In this document: piece after piece, positions 11,901 through 22,908 of the stretch
How the letters are laid out: each line of letters begins with the position of its first letter
Numbering within the stretch: position 1 is the first letter of the stretch
DNA from: Zymoseptoria tritici IPO323
Lineage: Eukaryota; Ascomycota; Dothideomycetes; Mycosphaerellales; Mycosphaerellaceae
Direction: 5' to 3'
Length of the DNA stretch: 64,000 nt
NCBI RefSeq assembly: GCF_000219625.1
Contig: NC_018218.1
Coordinates: forward strand, 496,001-560,000
The notes under the pieces: model-generated
Told to the model about the DNA's origin: nothing
Databases searched by the model: none
What the model saw: the letters and a program-made list of their open reading frames with translations, nothing else
Translations under genes and position numbers: made by a program

Positions 11901-13646
11901 GATGTGGAGGAAAGGAAATATACGAGCTTGGCGAATGTTGAGCTACTTCAAGGAGCGTTTCTGCTCGTTGAACTTGTCACGCCATGTCATGATTCTCTGT
12001 ATCCCGTGATTAGCTAAGAGCAAAACAACCCTCTAGTCTACCTCAAAATCTCTGAGACATAGCGATAGGGTCAAGAAGAATAGAGAGGGTATGTGTACTC
12101 GGGAATCGGTACCGAAAGCATTTGGTCGACGCTAAGATCCTTTGGTCCCTTGCCGTGTGTTCAGATGTTCTTTTTGTTGCTTGGCTGTACAGTCTGTTCT
12201 TCAGTGTGGGTCTGAGAGAGAGCTGGGCCATCGATCGCAGTGGTGCAAAGGCGACAATGAGTCCGTTCCGATCTCCACGTCCGGCGATAATGGCGTGTTT
12301 TGCGGACGTTGAATTAGGAGTGCTAGCACAATGTCGGGAAGTGAAGTCCAACACGCCATTGTCCGAATGCGGATGGCTCTTCCGTGGGCCGAAACCTTGG
12401 CGTGGACAGCATTCCTCTGGCGACGTGACCTTCCCCTCTTCTCCCACCACTCGATGACTACCGCATCACTTGCATCCGAACCCGAATCTAATGCAGGATA
12501 ACGGAGAGGCACTACGATGACCGGACATGTGGAATCGTCCCTGCATGCCGCCCTGGCAAGCATGCAGCGCATCACAACGGCCGGCCACGTGTTCCGCTGG
12601 CCGTATGGAAATTCACAACCGAAATAAGACCTCAGGGCTGTTGTTTTGAACGTTGCGGGCAAGTGGCGTTGGGCCATTGTGAACATTCGACGGCCAAATA
12701 TGGGGTCGTTCCTGACGTCTTGCGGCGCTTCCATACGAAGGCTGACCGTTACGGATGGAGGAAGCGAGAGTGGAGAGAAGTCGACCAGACATGGGCAACT
12801 GTGAGGTCGACTTCCTCAAAGAGTCGGAACGAAGACCGTCATGGCCTCTGTCATCTGTCTCAAAGAGAACCATCGATGCTGAAAATCAGGGCTGCGTAGG
12901 TGAGCTCACGAGGCCAGAAATCCTCCGCCGAGTGCTGCATAGCTCTCATCAATCATCACTGTCTCAGCCACGCAGCAAAGAGAGAGTTCAATGGTAGACG
13001 CCACGTGCCGTATAGGGCCCGAAAGAGCCGCTGCGTACGTGCTGGGTTGGACCCAAGGCTGAACATCTGAACCCTGAACGTGGACCTCACGCGATGAATC
13101 TTGCCAAGGACTATCAGCTCTGCTGTTGATTCTCGCTTCTGGCCCGATATTGCCTTCCCATACTCGGTTCGTGGCCCAGATTACAGCAACATCGCCGAGG
13201 AATACCATGTTAGAAGAACCATGGATTGATGTGGCTCGCATGATGGCGGTGTAAGCAACAATGCTCCACAAGCGCGACTGGCAGAAGCAACGCTTCCCGA
13301 GGATTGCTTACCCATCTACCATTGAACAACTATGCTTTCGTCTAATGATGCATCGTTGCTCGCGTGGTGGCCACTTCCTGGTTCGCAATATTGTCGATCC
13401 CACATGATCCTGACTTTAGCGAGAAAGTAATCTACACGGCGTGAACACGTCTAATATCTTGGATGCATGCATTGAGTGGAGAGTGGAGAGTGGCCTGATC
13501 AGATTCCTGATTGGGGAAATGGGAGAAAAAGCAAGAGCGTGTCGGAAGATGGACACAGAGGTATAAGTTAACTCTTTTCCTCAATCCATGCTTCACTCGG
13601 CATCAACTCATCCCGCTTCATCCGTTCACCCCTTTTCTTACTAACC
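8939..13646. other. 4.7 kb gene-poor interval
   Basis: Starts with the STI1 3' region. Open frames of up to 214 codons occur in several frames and on both strands, but they overlap each other, show no domain and give no coherent splice chain. I can support no gene, RNA gene or transposon here. The last 100 bp are the promoter and leader of the secreted repeat protein. Confidence 0.5.
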
Positions 13647-16600
13647 ATGTTCTCTCCTCTCGTCGTCGCCTCTCTGGCGATGCTGACCCTCGCCGTTGGT
13701 CCCCAGATCGATGGCTACACTCGCAGCGACCCAGGCACTTCCGCCATCTCGGTCCCGGTCAAGGACGGCTGCTCGACCTTCATCTCGCACTCCGTCTACG
13801 AGGGAACTACCCTTGATGCGGCTCGCTGTACAGCTGAGTGTGATGACTCCTGCGACGATTGCCACTTTGTCAACACCTGGATGGAACTCAAGGATGGCCA
13901 GCCGACCCGCCAGATCTGCGCCTTGTACACTACTTCCTACACCGACGCTGATGCCACCTCCAAGAGCTACACCCGTCCTTCCGACAGCACGGTCGTGACG
14001 GTGGGATCAAGTGCATGTTACTCAAAGACGGATGCACCATCGTTGTCGACAGCAAGTGCGTTGTCGACAGCAAGTGCGTTGTCGACAGCAAGTGCGTTGT
14101 CGACGGCCCAAGGCCATACCCACCTGCCGTCAAGTCATGCCCCGTCAAGAATGGCCAGGGCAGTGGTTCATCTTCTGGTTCAAGCAGCGGTGCCAGCGGC
14201 TCCGCTTCTGGCTCAAACAATGCTAGCAGCGGCTCCGCCTCTGGCTCAAGCAACAATGGTAGCGGCTCCGCCTCTGGTTCAAGCAACAATGATAGCGGCT
14301 CCGCCTCTGGTTCAAGCAACAATAATAGCGGCTCCGCCTCTGGTTCAAGCAACAATGGTAGCGGATCCGCCTCTGGTTCAAGCGATGGCGCGAGCGGTGT
14401 CTCCTCCCCGGACGCTTACACCACCGAGGTCGTCGATCAGTTCACTACCTACTTTCCCTCTCCCACAACTATCACCTACGGGCCAAGCCAGACCTACGTC
14501 GTGACCGAAGCCGGCTCCGTCACGATCACCGACTGTCCTTGTACCATCACTAAGCCAGTCTCCAACGGAGGTGCAGCTCCAACCTACGGCAGCGGCTCTG
14601 GCAACGATGGTGCTCCGTCTTACGGCGGAAACGGCGGCTCTGGGTCTGATGGCGGGTCACCACCTTACTACGGGGGAGGCGGTGATGACCCCAACGGCGA
14701 AGACGGCGATCCCACCGTGACCGATGGCCCGACTGCGACCGGCACTGATTCGACTGCGACCGGCACTTCGACCACGGCCACTGATGATCCAAACGATGGC
14801 GGTGACGGCGACCCGACCGACGACACCTCATCCACCACCACCGGAACTGCTACCGGAACCGCTTCTACTACCACTGACACTGCTTCATCTGCCACTGCTT
14901 CATCTGCCACTGCTTCATCCGCCACTGCTTCATCCGCCACTGCTTCATCTGCCACTGCTTCATCTACCACGGTTAGCGGTGAACCCGACCCGAACACCAC
15001 CACGACTGCTACTATCACGACCACTGACGGCACTTCGTCTACTACCACGTCCAGTAGCGCTACTTCAACACCATCGGACTGTGTTCAGGCTGGTGGAACC
15101 TGCTCCGGCCTGCTGGGCTCTAACGGGTTGCTGCTATCGGATGATTGCTGCGATGGATCCAGCTGTTTCCCAACCCTCGACATCAACGCTCGGTCCTTGA
15201 AAGGCGGCTCGCTCCTCAGACGTCAGACTCTACTTGGAACTTGCTCGGGCGGAAACCCCGACGACGGCACCTGTAATGCTGCGGGCGATGCATGTGATGC
15301 TACGGGTGTCCTCGGCCTCGATCCATGCTGCGCGGGAACGACCTGTACTACTCTCGGACTCACCCTTAACGGCTTGGCTGTGCAAGTCGACCAGTGTGTA
15401 GCCGATGAACCGGTGACCGGCCCATTCAACTGCGCGACCGATGAATCGGAGCAATGCTGTACCGCGAGCGCAGCCAATGCGCTTCAATTACTCTGTACTG
15501 CTCGTAAGTTTCACCGCACTAGTCCATCGACCCATCGAAAATGGCGATGCTAATTCATTGCCCTCCCAGCATCCTCCACTGACATCAGCTCTTGTGGTAC
15601 CCAACCCGCGTACTGCTGTCCCAACGACGGCGTTCTCAACGTTCTCGTAAGTTTACCTCATTCACCGATCGTACTCGCATCAAAGGATCCATGCTGACCA
15701 ACTTGCTTGTAGAATGGAGTAGTCTACACTGGCTGTCAAGCTGCGCCTGGCGACGGTGGGGACGGCAGCGACAGCAACGGCGCGAACGGCGACGTGACCT
15801 TCACATGCGCAAATGGCGAAGCCAGATGCTGCACTGACGCCGATGGCCTTGGCCTCAATCTCCTGTGCACAGGGCGTAAGTTCCGCACTCTTTCCCCAGC
15901 CTCGCATGTTCTCTCAATAGTCCTGATGCTGATCTATCTTCCAGTCGAGGTTGACGGCACATGTTCGGCTGATCAAACTCCGAGATGCTGTGATGGAGAC
16001 CAAACACTCGTAAGTCATTCTCGCATGCCTCTCAAACGTGTGAATGCTGATCAACTGGCTTTTCAGGGCGCGGTGCTAGCTTTGAACTGCGCAGCCCCAG
16101 CAACCACTACTCCCGTTGAAGGTGGTGGAGGTAATAGCCCAACGACCTTCGCTTGCGCAGCCAACTACGACCCTACATGCTGTCCTGCGACCGCCATTAC
16201 CGGTGGTCTCGGGGTCGGTGCTGCCTGCCAGGATCGTAAGTACTGCCCGGCCTTGTCGCCGCTTCATCCCTGAGCGCCGAATGTAACAACGCTGACCTTA
16301 TTCCTGCTCTAGCTACGAACTCTGCGTGTGCAAACACGCTCCTCGCCGAGCCATTATGTTGCCCGACAGGCCTCCTCGTGAGTCCATCCAGCTCAAGTTC
16401 CTCGGCGAATCTGCGTATCTCTAGTGCTGACCAGCTTGCTTCGCAGGACCCGCTGCTTGCCTCCCAATGCTTCGCTCCTGGTAGCGAACCTGGCGTAATT
16501 GCGACATCTTTTGGTTGCACAGGTGCCGACACACGTCAATGCTGCCCTGTCGGCGATGTCTCCGAACTTGGTGCACTCTGCACTGAAGGTCAGCCTATGC

Positions 16601-16850
16601 GCTCTTATTTTCCTTCATGCATTAAAGCAACAATGCTGACTCAATTCCGTCTTAGCCACGACCGACGACACTGCCACATGTGAAAGTCTGCTTGGCGGCA
16701 GCTCTGCGTACTGCTGCTCTGGCAGCGTCCTGGGCCTCGTAAGTCGTTATTCGACCTGCTCGAGCCCCTCGTAGTCGATCTTCAATGCTGATGATTCCAT
16801 AGGGTCAAGTGCTCTCAACTGGCTGCGACCCTGCAGGTATAGTCGTATAA
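13647..16850 (+). CDS. Secreted mosaic protein with four tandem hydrophobin-like modules
   Basis: N-terminus MFSPLVVASLAMLTLAV is a signal peptide, followed by a cysteine-rich domain, a Ser/Gly repeat region, a Thr/Ser-rich linker, two six-Cys modules (C-C-CC-C-C; about 15078-15400) and four eight-Cys modules in hydrophobin order. Nine exons from 14015 on: to 15503, 15570-15646, 15713-15875, 15945-16009, 16067-16235, 16313-16377, 16447-16588, 16656-16738 and 16803-16850. The last module ends VLGLGQVLSTGC, like a hydrophobin tail. Multi-hydrophobins are known in Claviceps. A cell-wall or surface role is inferred. Odd point: 13647-14000 reads in one frame and the Ser/Gly part in another, with no convincing intron between (see findings). 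The N-terminal exon could instead belong to a separate or broken gene. Confidence 0.68.
14042..14104 (+). repeat. 18 bp tandem repeat, 3.5 copies
   Basis: GTTGTCGACAGCAAGTGC is repeated exactly at 14042, 14060 and 14078, followed by a half copy. It reads SKCVVD in the frame of the downstream Ser/Gly region and TASALS in the frame of the signal-peptide exon. It sits where the gene changes frame. Confidence 0.95.
14228..14392 (+). repeat. 33 bp coding minisatellite, 5 copies
   Basis: Five units of 33 bp encode SGSASGSSNN plus one variable residue, making a flexible Ser/Gly/Asn linker in the secreted protein. A shorter diverged unit precedes them. The unit is a multiple of three, so copy number can vary without breaking the frame. 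Confidence 0.95.
14881..14970 (+). repeat. 15 bp coding minisatellite, 6 copies
   Basis: Six near-identical units of TGCTTCATCTGCCAC encode a Thr/Ala/Ser pentapeptide repeat, a likely O-glycosylated linker before the cysteine-rich modules. Confidence 0.95.
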
Positions 16851-17822
16851 GGAGCGTATTGTTTCGCCTGGTCAGACAATGAACCCGGCCGAAACCGCAT
16901 GCAGTGTGCGACATTAGCATGCCCTCGGCAAAAGACAGGTTATCTCGTAATATCTAATGCTTCCGTTGTGCCCAGTTTCCAGGGGTGTGAACAGCGTCAG
17001 TAGATACACGACCATCTATTTAGCAACATTAATGCTTCTTCTTCCACTCTCTTGACATCGCCTTACATTTCCTGTCTGGCAGCTTCAAAAGATCGTAATG
17101 AGACCCCGGCGACTCATTACACTCGCTCTGAGACTATAGCCGGATTTTCCTATTTCTGATGGGCCTGCGATTCGGAGACTGTGCCTTGAATAATCGCAGA
17201 TCATGCATGCAGTGAGTGTTTGCCAACAACCGAGCCTTTAACAAGTGCATGCAGGTCTCAATCCAAGGCCATGATCGCACCTGATATTTTTACACAAGAA
17301 GCAAGGATCGAGGACTTCGGCGAAAGCTTTCTGTGTACAGCTCAGTATCTCGTATGCATGCTTATTGCAGAACATGGCTCTGTTGGTTTAATGTGGTCTC
17401 CCTACCGCCCTCAACTTCCTCCGCATCTGGATTTCAACAAAGTCCGCGTGCATTTCTGCGCCCTCCGGGTGACGCCCTCACAGTCTGTCCGTTGCCCTTT
17501 TCCGCCCAGGACCACCAACGATCCGTTCAAGGGAATTGACTTTCCCTCCACTGACTCCATTGAATGCCATCATCCCATGTAGCGCAGACATGCAAATGCC
17601 ATGGAGGCGTTTCGCAGTGTCAAGGTGGAATTGCCACAGGTCGAGCCATTTCAGCATTCGTGGACATAGTGACCAGAGGCGTTTCGCATGGCAGTGGATC
17701 GTTCCGGTAGGAAGCGCAAGCTGGTGCAACCAGTAGGTTGAAGCATCTTCATATCAATGTCGTTCTTATCTTTCGCAGTTTCTCTGACTCCTCCCAAACG
17801 TCGGGAAAAGATGTCATAAGGC
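16851..17822. other. Convergent intergenic interval
   Basis: About 970 bp between two tail-to-tail genes. Frames of up to 120 codons are open but have no domain or splice support. I see nothing further. Confidence 0.5.
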
Positions 17823-18845
17823 TCATCCAGGTACAGCCTGCGTCAGCTGGAGATCATCCTCGACGAAGTTCTCGAGCTGCGACAGCGTGAATCCAAGGTC
17901 GGGCGAACAGTAGAGAGACCTAGCGGGCAGGAATGGACCTTTAATCACATTCTGGCGCTTCGGCTCCTTGGCTGCAATGCTTTGGGGCTTTTTCGGAGGT
18001 GGCATTTGTCTGGCAGGAATCGGGCTTCGTTTCGCGGGAAGCGGTGGTGGTAGCATAGATACATTTGGAGCGGGAAGAGGACGAGTCTTTTCAACTGACG
18101 CTGCAGGCATAGGGGGAGGATCCAATTTGTCTAGTTCTTCCGCTGTAAGATCGAAGCTCCCGGAGCCGAAGGACGTGTTCAGACTGCTCGCCATATCGTT
18201 GTCGAAGTCCGTGGAGGAGTCATCCAGGTCCCTTGCAATCTGTGTACTGCTGTCCAGATCCTCCCAGAAACTGCTCAGGTCCTCTTCAGCGGTCGGCGAT
18301 TGCGAAGGCACAGGCGGCTTGTGTGTAGTTGCTGGTCGTGGTATCGGCGGAGGCGGCATCGTTTTCCAACGCTTTTCGGCATCCTCGACAAGTGAACTCT
18401 TGCAATGCCGGCCTCTTGTGTCAACTGCCGGGATCGCCTCCAATACGCTCAGCATCATCTCATCATCCAAGCCATCATCCTCAAAGAGATCCTCCTCCTC
18501 TACCACCTCATCTTGCACGGCGAGCGATCCTCCCTGCCCCTCTACTCTCCTCCCAGCAGCTTGCAGAAAGGCTCCCAAGTGAAACTGACTGCTCTTATAC
18601 CCAAACTTGTCTCTCCTCATCTGGGTTCCCAAGAACGCCTTCTGCCTGTCCTTTCCATCCTGACCCTCTGCCTTCCTCTTCACCGCCGCAGCCGCACGCT
18701 TCTTCTCTTGCTCCTTGATCCGTTCCGCGCGCTGTTCCAATTCGCATGCGCGCTGGAGTTGTTTCTGTTGCTTGTCCGTGAGGGAGGGTCGGCCGCGAGC
18801 TTTGAAGGAGGCTTTAGCTTGAGCTATGGTTTGCGCTGGCGGCAT
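17823..18845 (-). CDS. Hypothetical disordered proline-rich protein
   Basis: Not recognised. From ATG 18845 the protein has about 340 residues. It opens with MPPAQTIAQAKASFKARGRP and then has a charged helix rich in Gln, Arg, Lys and Glu (QQKQLQRACELEQRAERI), probably coiled coil. A conserved-looking block FLGTQMRRDKFGYKSSQFHL follows, then acidic and proline-rich disorder. The C-terminus has a short amphipathic segment, GFTLSQLENFVEDDLQLTQ. The frame extends upstream to an ATG at 19043, but that would leave only 81 bp to the divergent gene at 19125 and adds a low-complexity leader, so the inner ATG is preferred. A nuclear role is possible but not shown. Confidence 0.7.
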   Translation of the reverse strand: MPPAQTIAQAKASFKARGRPSLTDKQQKQLQRACELEQRAERIKEQEKKRAAAAVKRKAEGQDGKDRQKAFLGTQMRRDKFGYKSSQFHLGAFLQAAGRRVEGQGGSLAVQDEVVEEEDLFEDDGLDDEMMLSVLEAIPAVDTRGRHCKSSLVEDAEKRWKTMPPPPIPRPATTHKPPVPSQSPTAEEDLSSFWEDLDSSTQIARDLDDSSTDFDNDMASSLNTSFGSGSFDLTAEELDKLDPPPMPAASVEKTRPLPAPNVSMLPPPLPAKRSPIPARQMPPPKKPQSIAAKEPKRQNVIKGPFLPARSLYCSPDLGFTLSQLENFVEDDLQLTQAVPG

Positions 18846-19124
18846 AGCGGTATTGGTGATCAAGGCGGCGGGGGTGGGGTGGGAGGCGCATCGCGACTGT
18901 GATGTCGCAGTGTTGATTGTTTTGTTTTGTTTAGAGGTGGCGGAGAAAGAGCGCGATTCACCTCGATTTGCGGGGTTGCCGGGATCCGAGTTGATCACAT
19001 GCAACTCCGCAATTAGGACTCCGTTCTCCTTCGAAATACTCACTCACAGCCATTGAGGTGCAAGTTCGCACACTCTTTATCAAAAGGGACATTGAGGGCA
19101 TCAGCACGGCCGAGTCTCAGCAAA

Positions 19125-19463
19125 ATGTCTCATCCTGAAGGCTCCGACCCGCTCGACCCACGAACACTTCTCAACATCTGTCGCAACTTTACATATCACG
19201 CCTTCAACGAATCTTTGCCGAAACTCTGGACTGCCATCTCTGAGCTACCAGCAAATACAGCTAAAGCGTACATCGAGCGTGACCGGAGATTCGATGCGCG
19301 ACAAGGCGCCATTGGCGATCCGTACAAAGGATGGATCGACCCGGGACTGGTTGACGCCATTGAGGAGAGGAAGGCCAGCTATGAGGTCGAGATGGAGAGG
19401 AGGAAATGGGAGAGGGACAGTGAGCGGAAGGGATGTCTTCATGAGAAGAGTGAGAAGGACTAA
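19125..19463 (+). CDS. Small hypothetical protein (112 aa)
   Basis: Single exon, start MSHPEGSDPLDPRTLLNICR with the favourable context AAAATGTC. Predicted mainly helical, with a charged C-terminal helix (VDAIEERKASYEVEMERRKW). No signal peptide or membrane segment. It is divergent from the proline-rich gene, sharing a short intergenic promoter, and convergent with COX4. The family is not recognised. Codon use and amino-acid mix look like real coding sequence. Confidence 0.6.
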   Translation: MSHPEGSDPLDPRTLLNICRNFTYHAFNESLPKLWTAISELPANTAKAYIERDRRFDARQGAIGDPYKGWIDPGLVDAIEERKASYEVEMERRKWERDSERKGCLHEKSEKD

Positions 19464-19838
19464 GATTTCAGGCGCAGGCATTGTGCTTGACCCATGCGGT
19501 ATTTGTACTCGTTCTGCTACTCACAGGGACAAGTTCTGCTACTTTATACTTTACCCGTACATCCTCCAGGCCCTTACATGTGCATTGTCACCTGTCTTGC
19601 ATGTCCGCGGTCAGTTTTCTCCCTTGTCGCATTGCTGCGATCCGGATCGTTCTCAGGGCGGTGCAGCACAAGCATAATGTCTGATGGTGCAGGCGAGGAA
19701 TCCGATTGGTGTATTCGCAAACTGTCATTCAGCACAGCTACCCACTGCTGCTGCACTGTATGTTACAAGACTGCCTTCTGTCTCCAGTCTCCTCTTCACG
19801 CCTGCGTTTCTGTACATGCTCCCCAAATCTTCAATGCT

Positions 19839-20617
19839 CTATCTGTACTCAGGCTTGACGAAATCCGCCATGGTCTTTGGCTCCTCGTACACGTGCTCAT
19901 CATGGCCGTGGCCGTGATCGTGTCCATGGCCGTCATCTTGTGGTCCAACGTACTCCATCTTGTACACACTGCCGCACTCTGGGCAGCGCTCGACCGGGCG
20001 CTCGCGGGAAGTGGTGAGCCAGATGACAACGTGCGTGTCGACGGGGTAACCGGTGCAGCCGAGGTATTGCTCGTCGCCGAAGGACTTGACAGTGATGGGA
20101 TCCTCGAGTGTTCCTATTCGGCTGTCAGGAGGCGCGCAGTGTCGGCCGAGGTGTTGTGTCTCTTACCCTTGCGAGAAGCATCCAATGGCTTCATGTCGAA
20201 GACGTCCACTCCTTGCATCTTTCCGAGGATTTCTAGACGCTCGAGACCGGTGGCCTGCTCGAGATCGGTGGGCATGGTACCTGGCTTAGCACCCGGTGGC
20301 AGGAGATCGTGCTCGCTCTTGATGTCTGTGTACCTATATCAGCCGGAGCTCTCCTCCACGGACCTCGTTTCCGCATCTTGTCATCCTAGTTGCGCACTCA
20401 CCGTCGAGAGGTTTGAGCAGGTTCGAAGACTCGCCGGGCTTTGGGTCGCCATTGGAAGCTGTTTGTTGTGTCAGCCGTGCTATTTCTCTTTGCGCGGCGC
20501 TTTTCGGGGTGCCATTGGGATCGTACTTCGGCGTGCGGAGAGTGCGAATGAGCGAGTGACGGTCGGGCGGAAGATGGCACGTTTGGCGAGCGCCGGGGCG
20601 GCGCGGCGGAGGAACAT
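19839..20617 (-). CDS. COX4: Cytochrome c oxidase subunit 4 (Vb type)
   Basis: Nuclear-encoded zinc-binding subunit of mitochondrial complex IV. Four exons on the minus strand: 20617-20527, 20458-20402, 20325-20167 and 20113-19839, joined in phase to 193 residues. The N-terminus MFLRRAAPALAKRAIFRPTV is an arginine-rich matrix-targeting presequence. The core follows: EHDLLPPGAKPGTMPTDLEQ, GLERLEILGKMQGVDVFDMK, EDPITVKSFGDEQYLGCTGY, then the CPEC motif of the zinc site (ERCPECGSVYKMEYVGPQDD) and a His/Gly-rich stretch before FVKPEYR. The acceptor of exon 3 is set by frame: using TACACAG keeps the conserved DIKSEHDLLPPG, while the nearer AG breaks it. No single exon shows the gene clearly, so it is easily missed. 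Confidence 0.93.
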
Positions 20618-21438
20618 GTTGGCGGTATTGGTATTTTGCGGTTCAGGTGTAGTAGAAGCAGTGCTGTGGCAGCTTGACGTCGAAGTTCGCGACTGCCAGA
20701 TTCGGAGAATCCCGGACGGGAGCTCCCGCTGCTAAGCTTCTAGCAATAAGGACTTGAGACGTCTCGTGTCTATCGGCCTCCTCTCGTTTGAGCACGAGCA
20801 GTACGAGAGACATGTCCTGCATTCCATTGCGACCGCAGAGCCTGCAGGCCTCCGCTATCGTGTGGCCAGGTATACTTCGAAATGTCAGGCACCGATAGCA
20901 ATGAGATGCCATGCAGCTGTGGCACTGCTTACAGCTTCTTGACATCTCTCGCGGGATACAGGAGTCTTGAGCCGTAGGACGACGATGATCGCTCTGCCAG
21001 ATGCGAGAAATGCGTGATGAGGGAGTCACTATGGGATCGTAGACCTTGGCTGCACTCGCAAACTGAAGGAGTGGGACCGGTGGTCAGCGGGCATCCTGAC
21101 AGGCTCAGAAGGCCCACGAACGACAGGAGACCACGCAGAGCTTGCGGGCGATGCAGCTCCTCTGGACGGCATGTCATCATAGCTTTCGAAGTCAAGCCAT
21201 TAGAGTGCGAACCCTAGCCTCAAGAGCACCACCAATTCGTGGAAGTCTCGCACCTCCAGCCTGTCAAACGTCGGCTTTAAAACACACCCGCCATCCTTCG
21301 ACCAGTCAAAGAAGCCCCTTGACCGCCCTGAAAGCGCTATGAGATCCGAATGATACTACTCTCGAATCGAATCGTGGCCGTACGGAGATCGCATGCGCTC
21401 AATGACGAGGAATTTGCTGAACATCCCGACCTTTCCAA

Positions 21439-22908
21439 TTGACCGGAGCTATGAGCCTCAGGAATGCATGGGAGATCTGCCGCTCCCAAATCGGACCTTG
21501 TCGAACAGCAGCAATATCCGGAGATATAGCGAGTGGATCACTGGAGGTCCGTGGAATCTTTCCGTCTGTGCGAGATGCTTGTCTTGCCTCTGCTCGGGAA
21601 AGTGTAGCTGTCGGACGCCTGAGAACAGTGGACGGCTGCCGAGATTGCACGAATTCAAGCTCCACAAGGATACAAGCGATCAGGGCATCAGACATGGCCG
21701 TGAAATTCCTTCTCGGCCTGGTCTCCGAGAGGTGTGGTCCGATCGGGGGACTTCATTTGGAGCCTGTTGTCGATGTAAGATCAATCAAGGGGACCGTACC
21801 TTGTATATCTCACGGTCCTGGTCTGGGATCTATCACTCGAGATCAGCGAGGGCGGCCATCAAGCTCTCCTCACCACGGTACTACAAATCCCTCGAAGGGC
21901 GACGGGTCTGGATTCAGAATCGCTTTCTCCGAAAATGTGTCGACTCTTGCTCCATGGACTCCATGCCTAACCGACCTGATCCGGTGCTGCGTAGACTGTG
22001 TTCCTTGCTCGAAATGTCGATCCTTCACGCCGAGACTGTCGGCCGCCTTTCCAGTGAAAGGAGTCCGATGCTCCTGCCTCTCTGACCTGGCTCATGGACG
22101 GCCTTTGCGACTCTGCGACGTCAGTTTTTCACATGGCTCAAGGGAGCCATGTATTTGCGTTGAACAGAAGGCGGCGATCCTGGCAGCTCCAGACTCGGAC
22201 CGCCAGAGCAAGGAAAGCTTTCATTCGTATTGGCGTGTGTTCGATTCGAGTTCGAGCGCTGCAGATGCCTGCATCGTAGCTTCTGCAGCAAACTCGTGGG
22301 AAACGACGTTCTTGCTGGGAGCACGACTGGAGGCCAGGCCGCACGCACCGAAGGCGATGGGATCCGAGTTGCTTCATACCGCTGATGAGATGCCATTGTC
22401 CTTCTTCTGGAAACACAGTTTAGCTTCAACAGTTTCGCTGCGATGCTACGATCCGAAGCGTTTCTCATCGAGGTTCGTACGGTCTCCCCGCATGGGTGCC
22501 ATCATTTGTGCGCTGGCATGGACACTTCACGTCCGCGCTGCGGTCTCGCCAATCCCCATATTCGTCCATTGCTCTCTCATTGTCTGTTGCCCCAAGAGGG
22601 AGGTCCGCCGGTCGCTCTTGCACTTGGAGGCCTCGTTGAGAAGTCGCAGCGCCGAAGCTTTCGTCGTAATCCTTTCTGTCCGCAGTCTGATGCTGCGATC
22701 TGCACTTCAGTCCGGAGGTCTCGTTGCCTTGCGGCCAGGCTCGAATGCTGAAGTCGTCCTCGAATGCGTAGTGGACTGGGAGTACGAGCAGCTTCAAAGC
22801 CAGAAGGTACCGTTCTCTTCAACCAATGACGCTCGATTCGAACTCGTTGCTGCACGGTGCACGGTACGACGATTGCTGCTGATGTCGCTGTCGAGAGGCT
22901 TCTCGTGA
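21439..22908 (+). other. Unexplained 489-codon open frame
   Basis: ATG to TGA without interruption, far longer than chance frames usually run. The product is rich in Ser, Arg, Cys and Leu and has no recognisable domain, signal peptide or repeat. A second plus frame (21393-22085) is also open, which argues that local scarcity of TA may explain part of the length. It may be a lineage-specific protein, the shadow of a decayed minus-strand gene, or non-coding. Confidence 0.25.

Noticed and set aside
20643..21029. Cysteine-rich minus-strand frame just upstream of COX4
   Set aside because: CxxC-like spacing is visible (CKQCHSC) but it lies in the COX4 promoter, has no splice support and its cysteines do not form a known zinc-binding pattern.
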